NCBI RefSeq assembly: GCF_030689745.1
Contig: NZ_JAUYGL010000113.1
Coordinates: 1-64,000, forward strand
DNA length: 64,000 bases
From: Devosia sp.
Lineage (GTDB): Bacteria; Pseudomonadota; Alphaproteobacteria; Rhizobiales; Devosiaceae
Direction: 5' to 3'
In this document: positions 8,913 through 17,054 of the stretch, one piece after another
How positions within the stretch are numbered: the first letter of the stretch is position 1
Layout of the letters: each line of letters starts with the position of its first letter
The notes under the pieces: model-generated
Databases searched by the model: none
What the model was told of the DNA's origin: nothing
What the model saw: the letters and a program-made list of their open reading frames with translations, nothing else
Made by a program: the position numbers and the translations under genes

Positions 8913-9736
8913 GGCTCCAGCGATGCTTCAACGGCGCGGCGCAAGGCGGGCGTCACCTGCGGGGCTACGCCGAACCAGGCGGCAAAGCCCGGTACCGCCT
9001 GATGCAGCAACATGCCCAGACCATCAACAGTGCGCAGGCCGCGCGCCTTGGCATCGGCCAGCAAGGGGGTCAACAGGGGCGCATAGACGATATCGGTGAC
9101 CAGGCCATTGTCGGGCAATCGGCCGAGGTCAAAGCCCTCAAAGCGCGTGCCATGCAGGCCAATGGAGGTGGTGTTGACCACGAGGCCCGCGGCTGGCGCC
9201 AGCGCATTGAAATCGCTCAGGGCACCGGGCGTGATGGCGCCGCCAATGTCAGCGGCCAGGCTTTCGGCCGTGGCGAGGGTGCGATTGAGCAGGTGTACCG
9301 GGATCTGTCGGTTCTGCAGCGCGACCAGTATGGCCCGTGCGGCGCCGCCGGCACCCAGCACGATGGCGGGTTGAGCCGATCGCTCCCACTGCGGCGCACC
9401 GGCATCAAGATTGCCCAGAAAGCCCAGATAGTCGGTATTGCTGCCCAGGACCTTGCTGTCGCGCACCACCAGCGTATTGACCGCCCCTATGGTGCGCGCC
9501 AGCGGGTCGACCTCGTCACACAGCGCAAAGACGGTCTGCTTGTGTGGAATGGTGACATTGCCGCCGGCAAATTCGCCGCTGCGCAACCGATCAAAAAATG
9601 CAGGCAGGGCGTCGGGCGGCACATCGATGGGCTCGTAGCTGCCATCAATGCCATGTTCAGCCAGCCAGGTGCGATGGATCAGCGGGGAGCGTGAGTGATT
9701 GATCGGATGGCCGATGACAAAGGCTTTGATCGTCAC
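8909..9736 (-). CDS. aroE: Shikimate dehydrogenase AroE
   Basis: NADP-dependent reduction of 3-dehydroshikimate to shikimate in aromatic amino acid synthesis. 275 aa. Substrate site INHSRSP (residues 12-18), catalytic Lys66 in NVTIPHK, Asp102 in NTD, and the nucleotide-binding GAGGAAR at 128-134. Second gene of the maf operon, coupled by four-base overlaps to maf and coaE. Confidence 0.95.
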   Translation of the reverse strand: MTIKAFVIGHPINHSRSPLIHRTWLAEHGIDGSYEPIDVPPDALPAFFDRLRSGEFAGGNVTIPHKQTVFALCDEVDPLARTIGAVNTLVVRDSKVLGSNTDYLGFLGNLDAGAPQWERSAQPAIVLGAGGAARAILVALQNRQIPVHLLNRTLATAESLAADIGGAITPGALSDFNALAPAAGLVVNTTSIGLHGTRFEGFDLGRLPDNGLVTDIVYAPLLTPLLADAKARGLRTVDGLGMLLHQAVPGFAAWFGVAPQVTPALRRAVEASLEP

Positions 9737-10326
9737 CTGAGCGTCTCGGGCGCAATGGCGCGCAGGGCAGCCAGTAGCGGCAGCAGCGGCAGGCCCAGAA
9801 TGGTGAAATAGTCGCCGACGACCTTTTCGAACAGGTGAATGGACGGACCTTCGAGGCGATAGCCGCCAACCGAGCCAAAGACGGCGTCGCCCTCCCGGTC
9901 CAGCACGTCATCGCGCTCGCTCGGCGTGAAGTCGCGCATGGTGAGCTCGGCCGTCTGAATATCGGACCACAGCACGCTATCGTCACGCACCAGGGTCACC
10001 GCTGCATGCAGGCGATGGGTCTTGCCGCGCAAGTGCTCGAGCTGGGCGGCAGCATCGGCGCGATCGACCGGCTTGTGCAGCAGCGTGGTGCCCAGGCTCA
10101 AGGTCTGATCGGCGCCAATGACAAGAGCACCGGGATGACTGCGGGCCACCGCTTCGGCCTTGTGCCGGGCCAGTAACAGGGCCACGTCGCGCCCGTCGCC
10201 GCCAGCGGCAACAGCATCGGATTCCAGCGTCCGCTCGTCGATGCTGGCGGGGACGGTGACAAAACTCAATCCGGCCTGCTCCAGCAGGGCTTTGCGGGTG
10301 TTACTCTGTGAGGCGAGGATCAACAT
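9733..10326 (-). CDS. maf: Maf family nucleotide pyrophosphatase
   Basis: Nucleoside triphosphate pyrophosphatase of the Maf/YceF/YhdE family, which removes non-canonical or excess dTTP/UTP-type nucleotides. 197 aa. The N-terminal motif reads ILASQSNTRKALLEQAG where SxSPRR is usual, so the proline-arginine pair is changed to Asn-Thr. The later GADQTLSLG and GDAVFGSVGGY motifs are intact. First gene of the maf-aroE-coaE-dnaQ operon; its promoter must lie in the adjoining origin region. Confidence 0.92.
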   Translation of the reverse strand: MLILASQSNTRKALLEQAGLSFVTVPASIDERTLESDAVAAGGDGRDVALLLARHKAEAVARSHPGALVIGADQTLSLGTTLLHKPVDRADAAAQLEHLRGKTHRLHAAVTLVRDDSVLWSDIQTAELTMRDFTPSERDDVLDREGDAVFGSVGGYRLEGPSIHLFEKVVGDYFTILGLPLLPLLAALRAIAPETLR

Positions 10327-10335
10327 GAAGACATG

Positions 10336-10344
10336 TTTTCCACA
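10336..10344 (+). promoter_or_regulatory. DnaA box-like site 1
   Basis: TTTTCCACA, one base from the TTATCCACA consensus and within TTWTNCACA. It lies ten bases outside the maf start codon, so DnaA bound here could also affect maf-operon transcription. Confidence 0.6.
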
Positions 10345-10420
10345 CTGTCATGCACAGCTCAAGCCCAAGCTGTGACAATGACTCATGACTTTGACCAAAG
10401 GGCAAACTTGTTCGACCTGG

Positions 10421-10436
10421 TTACCAAATTGTTAAC
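10421..10436 (+). promoter_or_regulatory. Degenerate CtrA-type site
   Basis: TTAC-N7-TTAAC (TTACCAAATTGTTAAC). One base off the CtrA consensus TTAA-N7-TTAA but with the exact spacing. Weaker evidence than the two perfect sites downstream. Confidence 0.4.
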
Positions 10437-10479
10437 ACGCCGACTTCGAACCCCGGCGCGGCTGGCCTTGCATAGCTCT

Positions 10480-10488
10480 GGGGATAAC
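10480..10488 (-). promoter_or_regulatory. DnaA box-like site 2
   Basis: TGGGGATAA on the plus strand, read as TTATCCCCA on the minus strand: one mismatch to the DnaA box consensus. Confidence 0.5.
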
Positions 10489-10519
10489 CCGGTCAGGCGG
10501 CAATCGGCTTACCAAGCGG

Positions 10520-10528
10520 TTGTACACA
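10520..10528 (+). promoter_or_regulatory. DnaA box-like site 3
   Basis: TTGTACACA, two mismatches to TTATCCACA; a low-affinity box at best. Supported mainly by its position between the other origin elements. Confidence 0.35.
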
Positions 10529-10563
10529 TGGCGCAGCGAATCATTGACTCCGGAGTCGGCCTG

Positions 10564-10578
10564 TTAAGCTTTCGTTAA
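10564..10578 (+). promoter_or_regulatory. CtrA-type site TTAA-N7-TTAA
   Basis: TTAAGCTTTCGTTAA, an exact match to the CtrA recognition pattern. CtrA is the alphaproteobacterial cell-cycle regulator; in Caulobacter it binds such sites in the origin and represses initiation. Confidence 0.65.
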
Positions 10579-10620
10579 GGAGTGTTAAGGACCGGTTACC
10601 ATCAGCCCGCCGCGACAGAG

Positions 10621-10636
10621 TTAACATAGTGTTAAC
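10621..10636 (+). promoter_or_regulatory. CtrA-type site TTAA-N7-TTAAC
   Basis: TTAACATAGTGTTAAC, a full consensus match. It is centred about 57 bp from the other perfect site and about 135 bp before hemE, so it could act on the origin, on hemE transcription, or both. Confidence 0.65.
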
Positions 10637-10765
10637 CATCACGCTGCGCGCTTGTGCCACGAGCCATGGTGATTGTGGAAGCGCGTGAATTGCCGCAAAA
10701 CACCGTCATGATAATACAAATACGAAGTCAGAAAGACTCTTTAGGGGTTTTGGAAGGAGTCAAAC

Positions 10766-11791
10766 GTGACCGGTAAGCCTTTGCTCGACACCGTGCTCGG
10801 CCAGCGTCAGGCACGGCCACCCATCTGGATCATGCGCCAGGCGGGACGCTATCTGCCCGAGTACCGGCAGACCCGGATCAAGGCCAAGAGCTTTCTCGAA
10901 CTCTGCTACAATCCAGAGCTGGCGATTGAAGTGTCGCTGCAGCCACTGCGCCGGTTCGATCTCGACGCAGCGATCATGTTTTCCGATATTCTGGTGATCC
11001 CCGACGCACTGGGCCAGAAAGTCCGCTTTGAACAAGGCGAAGGACCGATCCTGGATCCAGTGGATGAAACCATCATTGCCTCGTTGCAGCCGGAGCGCGC
11101 CCTCGATCATCTGGCGCCCGTGCTGGAGACCCTCAAAGGGCTCAAAGCGGCGCTGGCACCTGAAAAGACCCTGATCGGCTTCTGTGGCTCTCCCTGGACG
11201 GTGGCGACCTATATGATCGGCGGTCGGGGCTCGACCGATCAGGCGGCGGCGCGATTGTTCGCGGTGCGGTACCCCGAAGCCTTTGCGCAGCTGATGGATA
11301 CTTTGGTGCAGACCAGTATCGACTATCTGGTGGCTCAGTTTGCCGCCGGCGCCGATGTGGTGCAATTGTTTGAAAGCTGGGCGCTCAATCTGGACGATGC
11401 CGCTTTTGACGAGCGGGTGATCGATCCCAATCGACGGATTGTCGAAGGGGTGCGGGCCAGGGTGCCCAATGCGCCGATCATCGGCTTTCCACGGGGTGCG
11501 GCGGGTAACCTGGCACGCTATGCGGCAGTAACCGGGGTCAATGCGCTGGGGCTTGATTATGCGACGCCGCTGGATTTTGCCAGCAAGCAGCTGCCAAAGG
11601 AGTTGCCGGTGCAAGGCAATCTTGATCCGCTGCGCCTGGTGGTCGGCGGGGCGCAGATGGATGCGCGGGTGGACAGGATTGTCGACGCGTTCAGCGATCG
11701 ACCGCATATTTTCAATCTGGGCCATGGCATTGTGCCGGAGACCCCGATTGAGCATGTGGCGCAGCTGATTGCCCGGGTAAAGAACGGCTAG
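10766..11791 (+). CDS. hemE: Uroporphyrinogen decarboxylase HemE
   Basis: Decarboxylates uroporphyrinogen III to coproporphyrinogen III in heme synthesis. 341 aa, full length. The signature IWIMRQAGRYLPEYR is at residues 20-34 and GFCGSPWTVATYMI-type motif II follows. GTG start with GAAGGAG eight bases upstream. It borders the probable origin, as in other alphaproteobacteria, and is followed by hemJ, another heme gene. Confidence 0.96.
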   Translation: MTGKPLLDTVLGQRQARPPIWIMRQAGRYLPEYRQTRIKAKSFLELCYNPELAIEVSLQPLRRFDLDAAIMFSDILVIPDALGQKVRFEQGEGPILDPVDETIIASLQPERALDHLAPVLETLKGLKAALAPEKTLIGFCGSPWTVATYMIGGRGSTDQAAARLFAVRYPEAFAQLMDTLVQTSIDYLVAQFAAGADVVQLFESWALNLDDAAFDERVIDPNRRIVEGVRARVPNAPIIGFPRGAAGNLARYAAVTGVNALGLDYATPLDFASKQLPKELPVQGNLDPLRLVVGGAQMDARVDRIVDAFSDRPHIFNLGHGIVPETPIEHVAQLIARVKNG

Positions 11792-11821
11792 AGCCTTGCA
11801 ACTGCTGAGGAGTTTTTGGTG

Positions 11822-12247
11822 ATGGAATGGGTCAAGGCGGCGCATGTGCTCTCGGTAATCGCCTGGATGGCGGGGCTGCTCTATCTGCCGCGGCTGTTTA
11901 TCTATCACGCCGGGGTGGCCGTTGGTTCGGAGGCGTCCGAGACCTTCAAGACCATGGAGCGCAAGCTCTATCGCGGCATCACCACCCCGGCGATGATCGC
12001 CAGCTGGATCTTTGGGCTGTGGCTGGCCTTTGGCTATGGGCTGGTGGATTTTTCGCAGGGCTGGATGTGGGTCAAGGCGCTGACTGTGATCGTGCTGACC
12101 GGGGTGCAAGGGTTCTATGGCTCGCTGCGCCGGGCTTTTGCCGAAGACCGCAACAGGCGCAGCCATAAATTCTTCCGGGCAATCAACGAAATTCCGTTCG
12201 TGCTGGCGATCATCATCGTCATCATGGTGATCGTAAAACCGTTCTAG
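11822..12247 (+). CDS. hemJ: Protoporphyrinogen oxidase HemJ
   Basis: Membrane protein of the HemJ (CopD-like) family that oxidises protoporphyrinogen IX in bacteria lacking HemG/HemY. 141 aa with four membrane helices (about 4-26, 52-76, 82-102, 120-140). Conserved His in KAAHVLSVIAWMAGL and Lys in WVKALTVIVLTG are present. The start is uncertain: ATG at 11822, GTG at 11819 and TTG at 11816 are consecutive; GAGGAG at 11807-11812 supports the GTG or ATG. Its position 30 bp after hemE supports the heme role. Confidence 0.85.
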   Translation: MEWVKAAHVLSVIAWMAGLLYLPRLFIYHAGVAVGSEASETFKTMERKLYRGITTPAMIASWIFGLWLAFGYGLVDFSQGWMWVKALTVIVLTGVQGFYGSLRRAFAEDRNRRSHKFFRAINEIPFVLAIIIVIMVIVKPF

Positions 12248-12321
12248 GCAATTGCCGTTCGAACATTGCCGGGCTCTCGGAGAATCGCGCCGCTGCTGCG
12301 GTTTTGCTCTGGCCCTGTCGC

Positions 12322-12337
12322 TGTTTCACGTGAATCT
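12322..12337. other. parS: parS-like site A (upstream of rho)
   Basis: TGTTTCACGTGAATCT, 14 of 16 bases of the parS consensus TGTTTCACGTGAAACA, with an intact TTCACGTGAA core. It lies in the 250-bp rho leader. Confidence 0.7.
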
Positions 12338-12498
12338 GCGCTTTGGATGGCGGTTCATCCTTGAAACGGCGCCCGGATCGCGTTATGTGGCGTGCAACGC
12401 ATCCCATTCACAAGCCGACCCGCCCGGGTCGCTGCGCGGTGCCTACCCCTCCCAGATCGACTACACGTCCAGATTTCCCTCAAGGGTTTATCGATTAC

Positions 12499-13764
12499 AT
12501 GCAGAATATGAAGCTCAGCGAGCTCAAGGCCAAATCTCCGGCCGAATTGCTGGTGTTCGCCGAAGAACACGAGGTCGAGAATGCCTCGACCATGCGCAAA
12601 CAGGAATTGATGTTTGCCATCCTCAAGGAACTGGCCGCCCAGGAAGTGGACATCACCGGCGAAGGCGTCGTTGAGATCCTGCCGGACGGTTTTGGTTTTC
12701 TGCGTTCGCCGGATGCCAATTATCTGCCGGGTCCCGACGACATCTATGTCAGTCCCAGCCAGATCCGGCGCTTTGGACTGCGCACCGGTGACACGGTCGA
12801 AGGCCAGATTCGCTCGCCCAAGGATGGCGAGCGCTATTTTGCCTTGCTCAAGGTCAACACCATCAATTTCGAAAATCCCGAGGCGGTTCGCCACAAGGTC
12901 AATTTCGACAATCTGACGCCGCTCTACCCCGAAGAACGCCTGCGCATGGAAATGCCCGATCCGACGATCAAGGATCGTTCGGCACGGCTGCTCGACCTGG
13001 TGGCGCCGCTCGGCAAGGGTCAGCGCGCCTTGATTGTTGCTCCTCCACGTACCGGTAAGACGGTACTGTTGCAGAATATCGCACAATCAATCGCTGCCAA
13101 TCACCCCGAATGCTATTTGATCGTGTTGTTGATTGACGAACGGCCCGAAGAAGTGACCGATATGCAGCGCTCTGTGCGCGGCGAAGTCATTTCCTCGACC
13201 TTCGACGAACCCGCCAGCCGCCACGTGCAGGTTGCCGAAATGGTGATCGAAAAGGCCAAGCGCCTGGTCGAGCACAAGCACGACGTGGTGATCCTGCTCG
13301 ATTCGATCACGCGTCTCGGCCGCGCCTACAACACCGTTGTCCCCTCATCGGGCAAGGTGCTGACCGGTGGTGTTGACGCCAATGCCTTGCAGCGCCCCAA
13401 GCGCTTTTTCGGTGCCGCCCGCAATATCGAGGATGGCGGCTCGCTGACCATCATTTCGACGGCGCTGATCGACACCGGTTCGCGCATGGACGAAGTGATC
13501 TTTGAAGAGTTCAAGGGCACCGGCAACTCGGAAATCATTCTCGATCGCAAGGTCGCCGACAAGCGCATCTTCCCGGCCATCGACATCACCAAGTCGGGCA
13601 CACGCAAGGAAGAGCCGCTGATCGAGCCCGACATCCTCAAGAAGATGTATGTGCTGCGCCGTATCCTCAATCCAATGGGAACGATCGACGCCATGGAATT
13701 CCTGATGGACAAGGTTCGTCAGACCAAGACGAATTCCGACTTCTTCGATTCGATGAACACCTAG
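12499..13764 (+). CDS. rho: Transcription termination factor Rho
   Basis: Hexameric RNA-DNA helicase that ends transcription of untranslated RNA. 421 aa from [11 protein letters not shown]-terminal helical domain (about 1-48), cold-shock-like RNA-binding domain (about 52-125, with DGFGFLRSP), Walker A APPRTGKT at 181-188, then the RecA-like ATPase domain with [13 protein letters not shown]. The frame stays open upstream to 12343 but that part is not conserved. A 251-bp leader precedes it; autoregulation through such a leader is common for rho. It starts the mnmE-mnmG-rsmG-parAB block. Confidence 0.97.
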   Translation: MQNMKLSELKAKSPAELLVFAEEHEVENASTMRKQELMFAILKELAAQEVDITGEGVVEILPDGFGFLRSPDANYLPGPDDIYVSPSQIRRFGLRTGDTVEGQIRSPKDGERYFALLKVNTINFENPEAVRHKVNFDNLTPLYPEERLRMEMPDPTIKDRSARLLDLVAPLGKGQRALIVAPPRTGKTVLLQNIAQSIAANHPECYLIVLLIDERPEEVTDMQRSVRGEVISSTFDEPASRHVQVAEMVIEKAKRLVEHKHDVVILLDSITRLGRAYNTVVPSSGKVLTGGVDANALQRPKRFFGAARNIEDGGSLTIISTALIDTGSRMDEVIFEEFKGTGNSEIILDRKVADKRIFPAIDITKSGTRKEEPLIEPDILKKMYVLRRILNPMGTIDAMEFLMDKVRQTKTNSDFFDSMNT

Positions 13765-13815
13765 AACTATGGGCGCGCCGCTGTTTGCTGCCGCCCGTAT
13801 TTCGGCCTGATCGAG

Positions 13816-15108
13816 ATGCGATCGGGCGATACCATTGTGGCGCTGTCCTCCGGGACACCGCCGTCCGGTGTGGCCGTGATCCGGCTGTCCGGACCCAGAG
13901 TTCCAGAGATTCTGCAGGCCGTATGCGGCGGCGTTCCAGAGCCGCGCCGCCTGGTTTTGCGCCCGATTGGCCAGGACTCGCTGCTTGACCGTGGCCTGGT
14001 GGCCTATTTCCCGGCGCCCCACAGTTTTACCGGCGAAGACAGCGCCGAATTGCAGGTGCATGGCTCGCCCGCCGGCGTCCGCGCTATTCTGCGCCTGCTG
14101 ACCAAACTGGGCGCGCGACTGGCAGAGGCGGGCGAGTTCACGCGGCGCGCCTTCGAAAACGGCAAGCTCGATCTGGTGGAGATCGAAGGGCTGGGCGACC
14201 TGCTGGATGCGGAGACCGAGAATCAGCGCAAGCAGGCGCTGGCCCGTTTTGAAGGCGGCCTGAGCCAGCGCATCGACGCCTGGCGCCACCAATTGCTGGA
14301 TCTGCGCGCGGAAATCGAGGCCAGGCTGGACTTTTCCGATGAAGGCGACGTTGCCGACACACTGCCGGACAGCTTTGGCGACAATATTCTGGAACTACAG
14401 GCCGATATTGCCGCAGCCCTGGCCTCAGCCGAGCATGGCCGGATTGTGCGCGAGGGCATCAGGGTAGCGCTGGCCGGTGCCCCCAATGCCGGCAAGTCCA
14501 GCCTGCTCAATGCGCTGGCCCGATCCGATATTGCCATTGTTACCGACGAGGCAGGGACGACGCGCGACGTGCGCGAAGTGCCGCTTGATATCAACGGGCA
14601 GCTCTACGTGCTGCTCGATCTGGCCGGGTTGCGGGATGCCGACAGCAAGGCCGAGGCCGAGGGCGTGCGGCGGGCCCGGCTGGCGATTGAGCAGGCCGAC
14701 ATTGTGCTGTGGCTGAGTGCGCCCGATATTGCCGAAGAAGATGACGCATTGCGGCGCAAGGCCAGTCTGCGTATTGGCACCAAGGCCGATCTCGGTGTGA
14801 GCGAGGACGTCGACTTGGCTGTTTCCGCCCGCAGCGGTAGTGGCCTTGATGCGCTGCTGGCGGCAATTGAGCGTCTGGGGCAGGAGCTTGCCGGTGGCGA
14901 ACCTGCACTGATCAGTCGCGAACGGGATCGCCTGGCGCTGGCGGCAGCGATTGCGGCGTTGACAGCGGCCCAGCAGCAATTGGCGGCCCCGGAGCTGGCC
15001 GCCGAGAGCCTGCGCATTGCCTCGCAGGCACTAGAACGGCTGATTGGCCGGATCGACGCCGAGCGCGTGCTGGACCGGCTGTTTGCCAGCTTCTGCATCG
15101 GCAAATGA
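13816..15108 (+). CDS. mnmE: tRNA modification GTPase MnmE
   Basis: With MnmG it makes the 5-carboxymethylaminomethyl group on wobble uridine of tRNAs. 430 aa. N-terminal folate-binding domain (about 1-120), helical domain, and an inserted G domain (about 215-370): GAPNAGKS at 221-228, DEAGTTRD at 244-251. The G3 motif is DLAG (268-271) rather than DTAG and the G4 motif TKAD (322-325) rather than NKxD. The catalytic C-terminal CIGK is intact. A parS site overlaps its stop codon. Confidence 0.95.
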   Translation: MRSGDTIVALSSGTPPSGVAVIRLSGPRVPEILQAVCGGVPEPRRLVLRPIGQDSLLDRGLVAYFPAPHSFTGEDSAELQVHGSPAGVRAILRLLTKLGARLAEAGEFTRRAFENGKLDLVEIEGLGDLLDAETENQRKQALARFEGGLSQRIDAWRHQLLDLRAEIEARLDFSDEGDVADTLPDSFGDNILELQADIAAALASAEHGRIVREGIRVALAGAPNAGKSSLLNALARSDIAIVTDEAGTTRDVREVPLDINGQLYVLLDLAGLRDADSKAEAEGVRRARLAIEQADIVLWLSAPDIAEEDDALRRKASLRIGTKADLGVSEDVDLAVSARSGSGLDALLAAIERLGQELAGGEPALISRERDRLALAAAIAALTAAQQQLAAPELAAESLRIASQALERLIGRIDAERVLDRLFASFCIGK

Positions 15109-15121
15109 TTCACGTGAAACA
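15106..15121. other. parS: parS-like site B (mnmE stop codon)
   Basis: TGATTCACGTGAAACA, 15 of 16 consensus bases. Its first three bases are the TGA stop of mnmE. Confidence 0.85.
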
Positions 15122-15142
15122 GTGTTGTGAGCAGCGCGGAAT

Positions 15143-15158
15143 TGATTCACGTGAAACA
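15143..15158. other. parS: parS-like site C (mnmE-mnmG gap)
   Basis: TGATTCACGTGAAACA, identical to site B and 37 bp from it. The pair occupies the short gap between mnmE and mnmG. Confidence 0.85.
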
Positions 15159-15191
15159 TTGGCCTATTGAGCGCGTCTGGAGATCAGAGCC

Positions 15192-17054
15192 ATGACTGAC
15201 TATGCAGTGATCGTCGTTGGCGGCGGGCACGCTGGCTGTGAGGCAGCAGCGGCCGCCGCGCGCCTGGGTGTTCCGACCGCCCTGATCACCCACAAGATCG
15301 CGACAATCGGCGAAATGAGCTGCAATCCGGCCATTGGCGGCCTCGGCAAGGGCCACCTGGTGCGCGAGATCGACGCGCTGGACGGGTTGATGGGCCATGT
15401 CGCCGACGCTGCCGGCATCCAGTTCCGCGTGCTCAATCGCCGCAAGGGTCCCGCCGTTCGTGGCCCGCGGGCCCAGGCGGATCGCCAGCTCTATCGCCAG
15501 GCCATGCAGGCGGCCATTGCCGGGCAGAGCAATCTCGAGGTCATCGAAGGCGAGGTGGACGATATTGAGGTGACCGATGGCGTGGTCAGTGGCGTGCGCC
15601 TGCTGGACGGCAGGCGGTTCAGCAGCAAGGCGGTGGTGCTGACCACCGGCACCTTCCTGCGCGGTCTCATTCACAGTGGCGATCACAGCTATCCCGCTGG
15701 CCGCCTTGGCGAAAAGCCCGTGCTGGGTCTGTCGACACGGCTGGAGACGCTTGGCCTGACGCTGGGACGCCTCAAGACGGGGACGCCGGCGCGCCTCGAC
15801 CGGGATAGCATCAATTACGCCGTGCTCGAAGAGCAGCCCGGGGACAATCCGCCTGAGCCCTTTTCCGCGCTGACCACGGCCATCACCACGCGGCAGGTGC
15901 CGTGTCATATCACCCGCACAACGGCGGCAACCCACGCGATCATCGCGGCCAATGTGCATCGCTCGGCGATGTATTCGGGGCGCATCCAGAGCCGGGGCCC
16001 GCGCTACTGCCCGTCCATCGAGGACAAGATTGTCCGTTTTGCCGACCGCGACAGCCACCAGATTTTCCTTGAGCCCGAAGGGCTCAATGACCAGACCGTC
16101 TATCCGAATGGCGTTTCGACGTCGCTGCCGGCGGAAGTGCAAGACGAGTTCCTGCGTACCATGCCCGGGCTGGAGAATGTCCGCATCATCCAGCATGGCT
16201 ACGCCATCGAGTATGACTATGTCGATCCGCGCGAGCTGCGGGCCACGCTGGAGCTGAAGCGGCAACCGGGACTCTATCTGGCGGGCCAGATCAATGGCAC
16301 GACGGGCTATGAAGAAGCCGGGGCGCAAGGCCTGCTGGCCGGCGCCAATGCGGCACTGGCAGCATTGGGCCGCGATGTGCTGGTGCTGTCGCGCACCGAG
16401 AGTTATCTCGGCGTCATGATTGATGATCTGGTGACCAGGGGGGTCAGCGAGCCCTACCGCATGTTCACCTCGCGTGCCGAGTTCCGGCTGCATCTGCGCG
16501 CCGATAATGCCGACCAGCGGCTGACACCGCTGGGGGGGGCTACTGGCCTGGTAGGACCACAACGCCAGGCGCTGTTCGGGGAAAAGTCGGCTGCGCTGGG
16601 GCAGGGCAGAAGCCTGCTGGGCAGCTTGACGGTCACACCCAATGTGGCGCGCAAGGCGGGGATCGCGGTTAATGAGGACGGCAAGTCACGGTCGGCGTTC
16701 GATCTGTTGTCTTATCCGGATGTGGGCATTGCCGATGTGACGCGCCTGTGGCCGCAACTTGCCGCGTTGAGCGCCCCCGTGGTCGAGCAATTGATGGTTG
16801 ACGCGCAATATGCGGTCTATCTGGAGCGGCAGCGCGACGATATCGCCGCGGTGCGGCGCGATGAGCAGAAGCCGATCCCGGACGGCATTGACTATGCGGC
16901 CATTCCGGGTCTGTCGATGGAACTGCGCCAGAAACTGCAGCAGTTCCGGCCGCAGACCATCGCCCAGGCCCAGGCCATGGACGGCATGACCCCAGCCGCC
17001 GTCACCCTGTTGCTGGCGGTGATTCGTCGCGGCGAACTGCGCAAGGCCAGTTAA
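15192..17054 (+). CDS. mnmG: tRNA uridine-5-carboxymethylaminomethyl(34) synthesis enzyme MnmG
   Basis: FAD-dependent partner of MnmE in wobble-uridine modification (formerly GidA). 620 aa, full length. N-terminal dinucleotide fold [10 protein letters not shown] at residues 10-19, [22 protein letters not shown], and the conserved [17 protein letters not shown] near the FAD domain end. Its stop overlaps the rsmG start by one base (TAATG), so the two are coupled. Confidence 0.97.
   Translation: MTDYAVIVVGGGHAGCEAAAAAARLGVPTALITHKIATIGEMSCNPAIGGLGKGHLVREIDALDGLMGHVADAAGIQFRVLNRRKGPAVRGPRAQADRQLYRQAMQAAIAGQSNLEVIEGEVDDIEVTDGVVSGVRLLDGRRFSSKAVVLTTGTFLRGLIHSGDHSYPAGRLGEKPVLGLSTRLETLGLTLGRLKTGTPARLDRDSINYAVLEEQPGDNPPEPFSALTTAITTRQVPCHITRTTAATHAIIAANVHRSAMYSGRIQSRGPRYCPSIEDKIVRFADRDSHQIFLEPEGLNDQTVYPNGVSTSLPAEVQDEFLRTMPGLENVRIIQHGYAIEYDYVDPRELRATLELKRQPGLYLAGQINGTTGYEEAGAQGLLAGANAALAALGRDVLVLSRTESYLGVMIDDLVTRGVSEPYRMFTSRAEFRLHLRADNADQRLTPLGGATGLVGPQRQALFGEKSAALGQGRSLLGSLTVTPNVARKAGIAVNEDGKSRSAFDLLSYPDVGIADVTRLWPQLAALSAPVVEQLMVDAQYAVYLERQRDDIAAVRRDEQKPIPDGIDYAAIPGLSMELRQKLQQFRPQTIAQAQAMDGMTPAAVTLLLAVIRRGELRKAS

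Larger units (their letters stand above)
10327..10765. other. oriC: Probable chromosomal replication origin (oriC)
   Basis: 439 bp without a gene, between maf (leftward) and hemE (rightward). It is AT-richer than its surroundings. It holds DnaA-box-like sites (TTTTCCACA at 10336, reverse TTATCCCCA at 10480-10488, TTGTACACA at 10520), two TTAA-N7-TTAA CtrA-type sites plus a degenerate one, and six GANTC methylation sites. In Caulobacter and Sinorhizobium meliloti the origin is next to hemE, and parAB with parS sites follow here within 20 kb. Function is inferred from these features; the exact unwinding element is not resolved. Confidence 0.8.

Noticed and set aside
10575..10588. A further TTAA...TTAA pair in the origin
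   Set aside because: Spacing is six bases, not the seven needed for a CtrA site.
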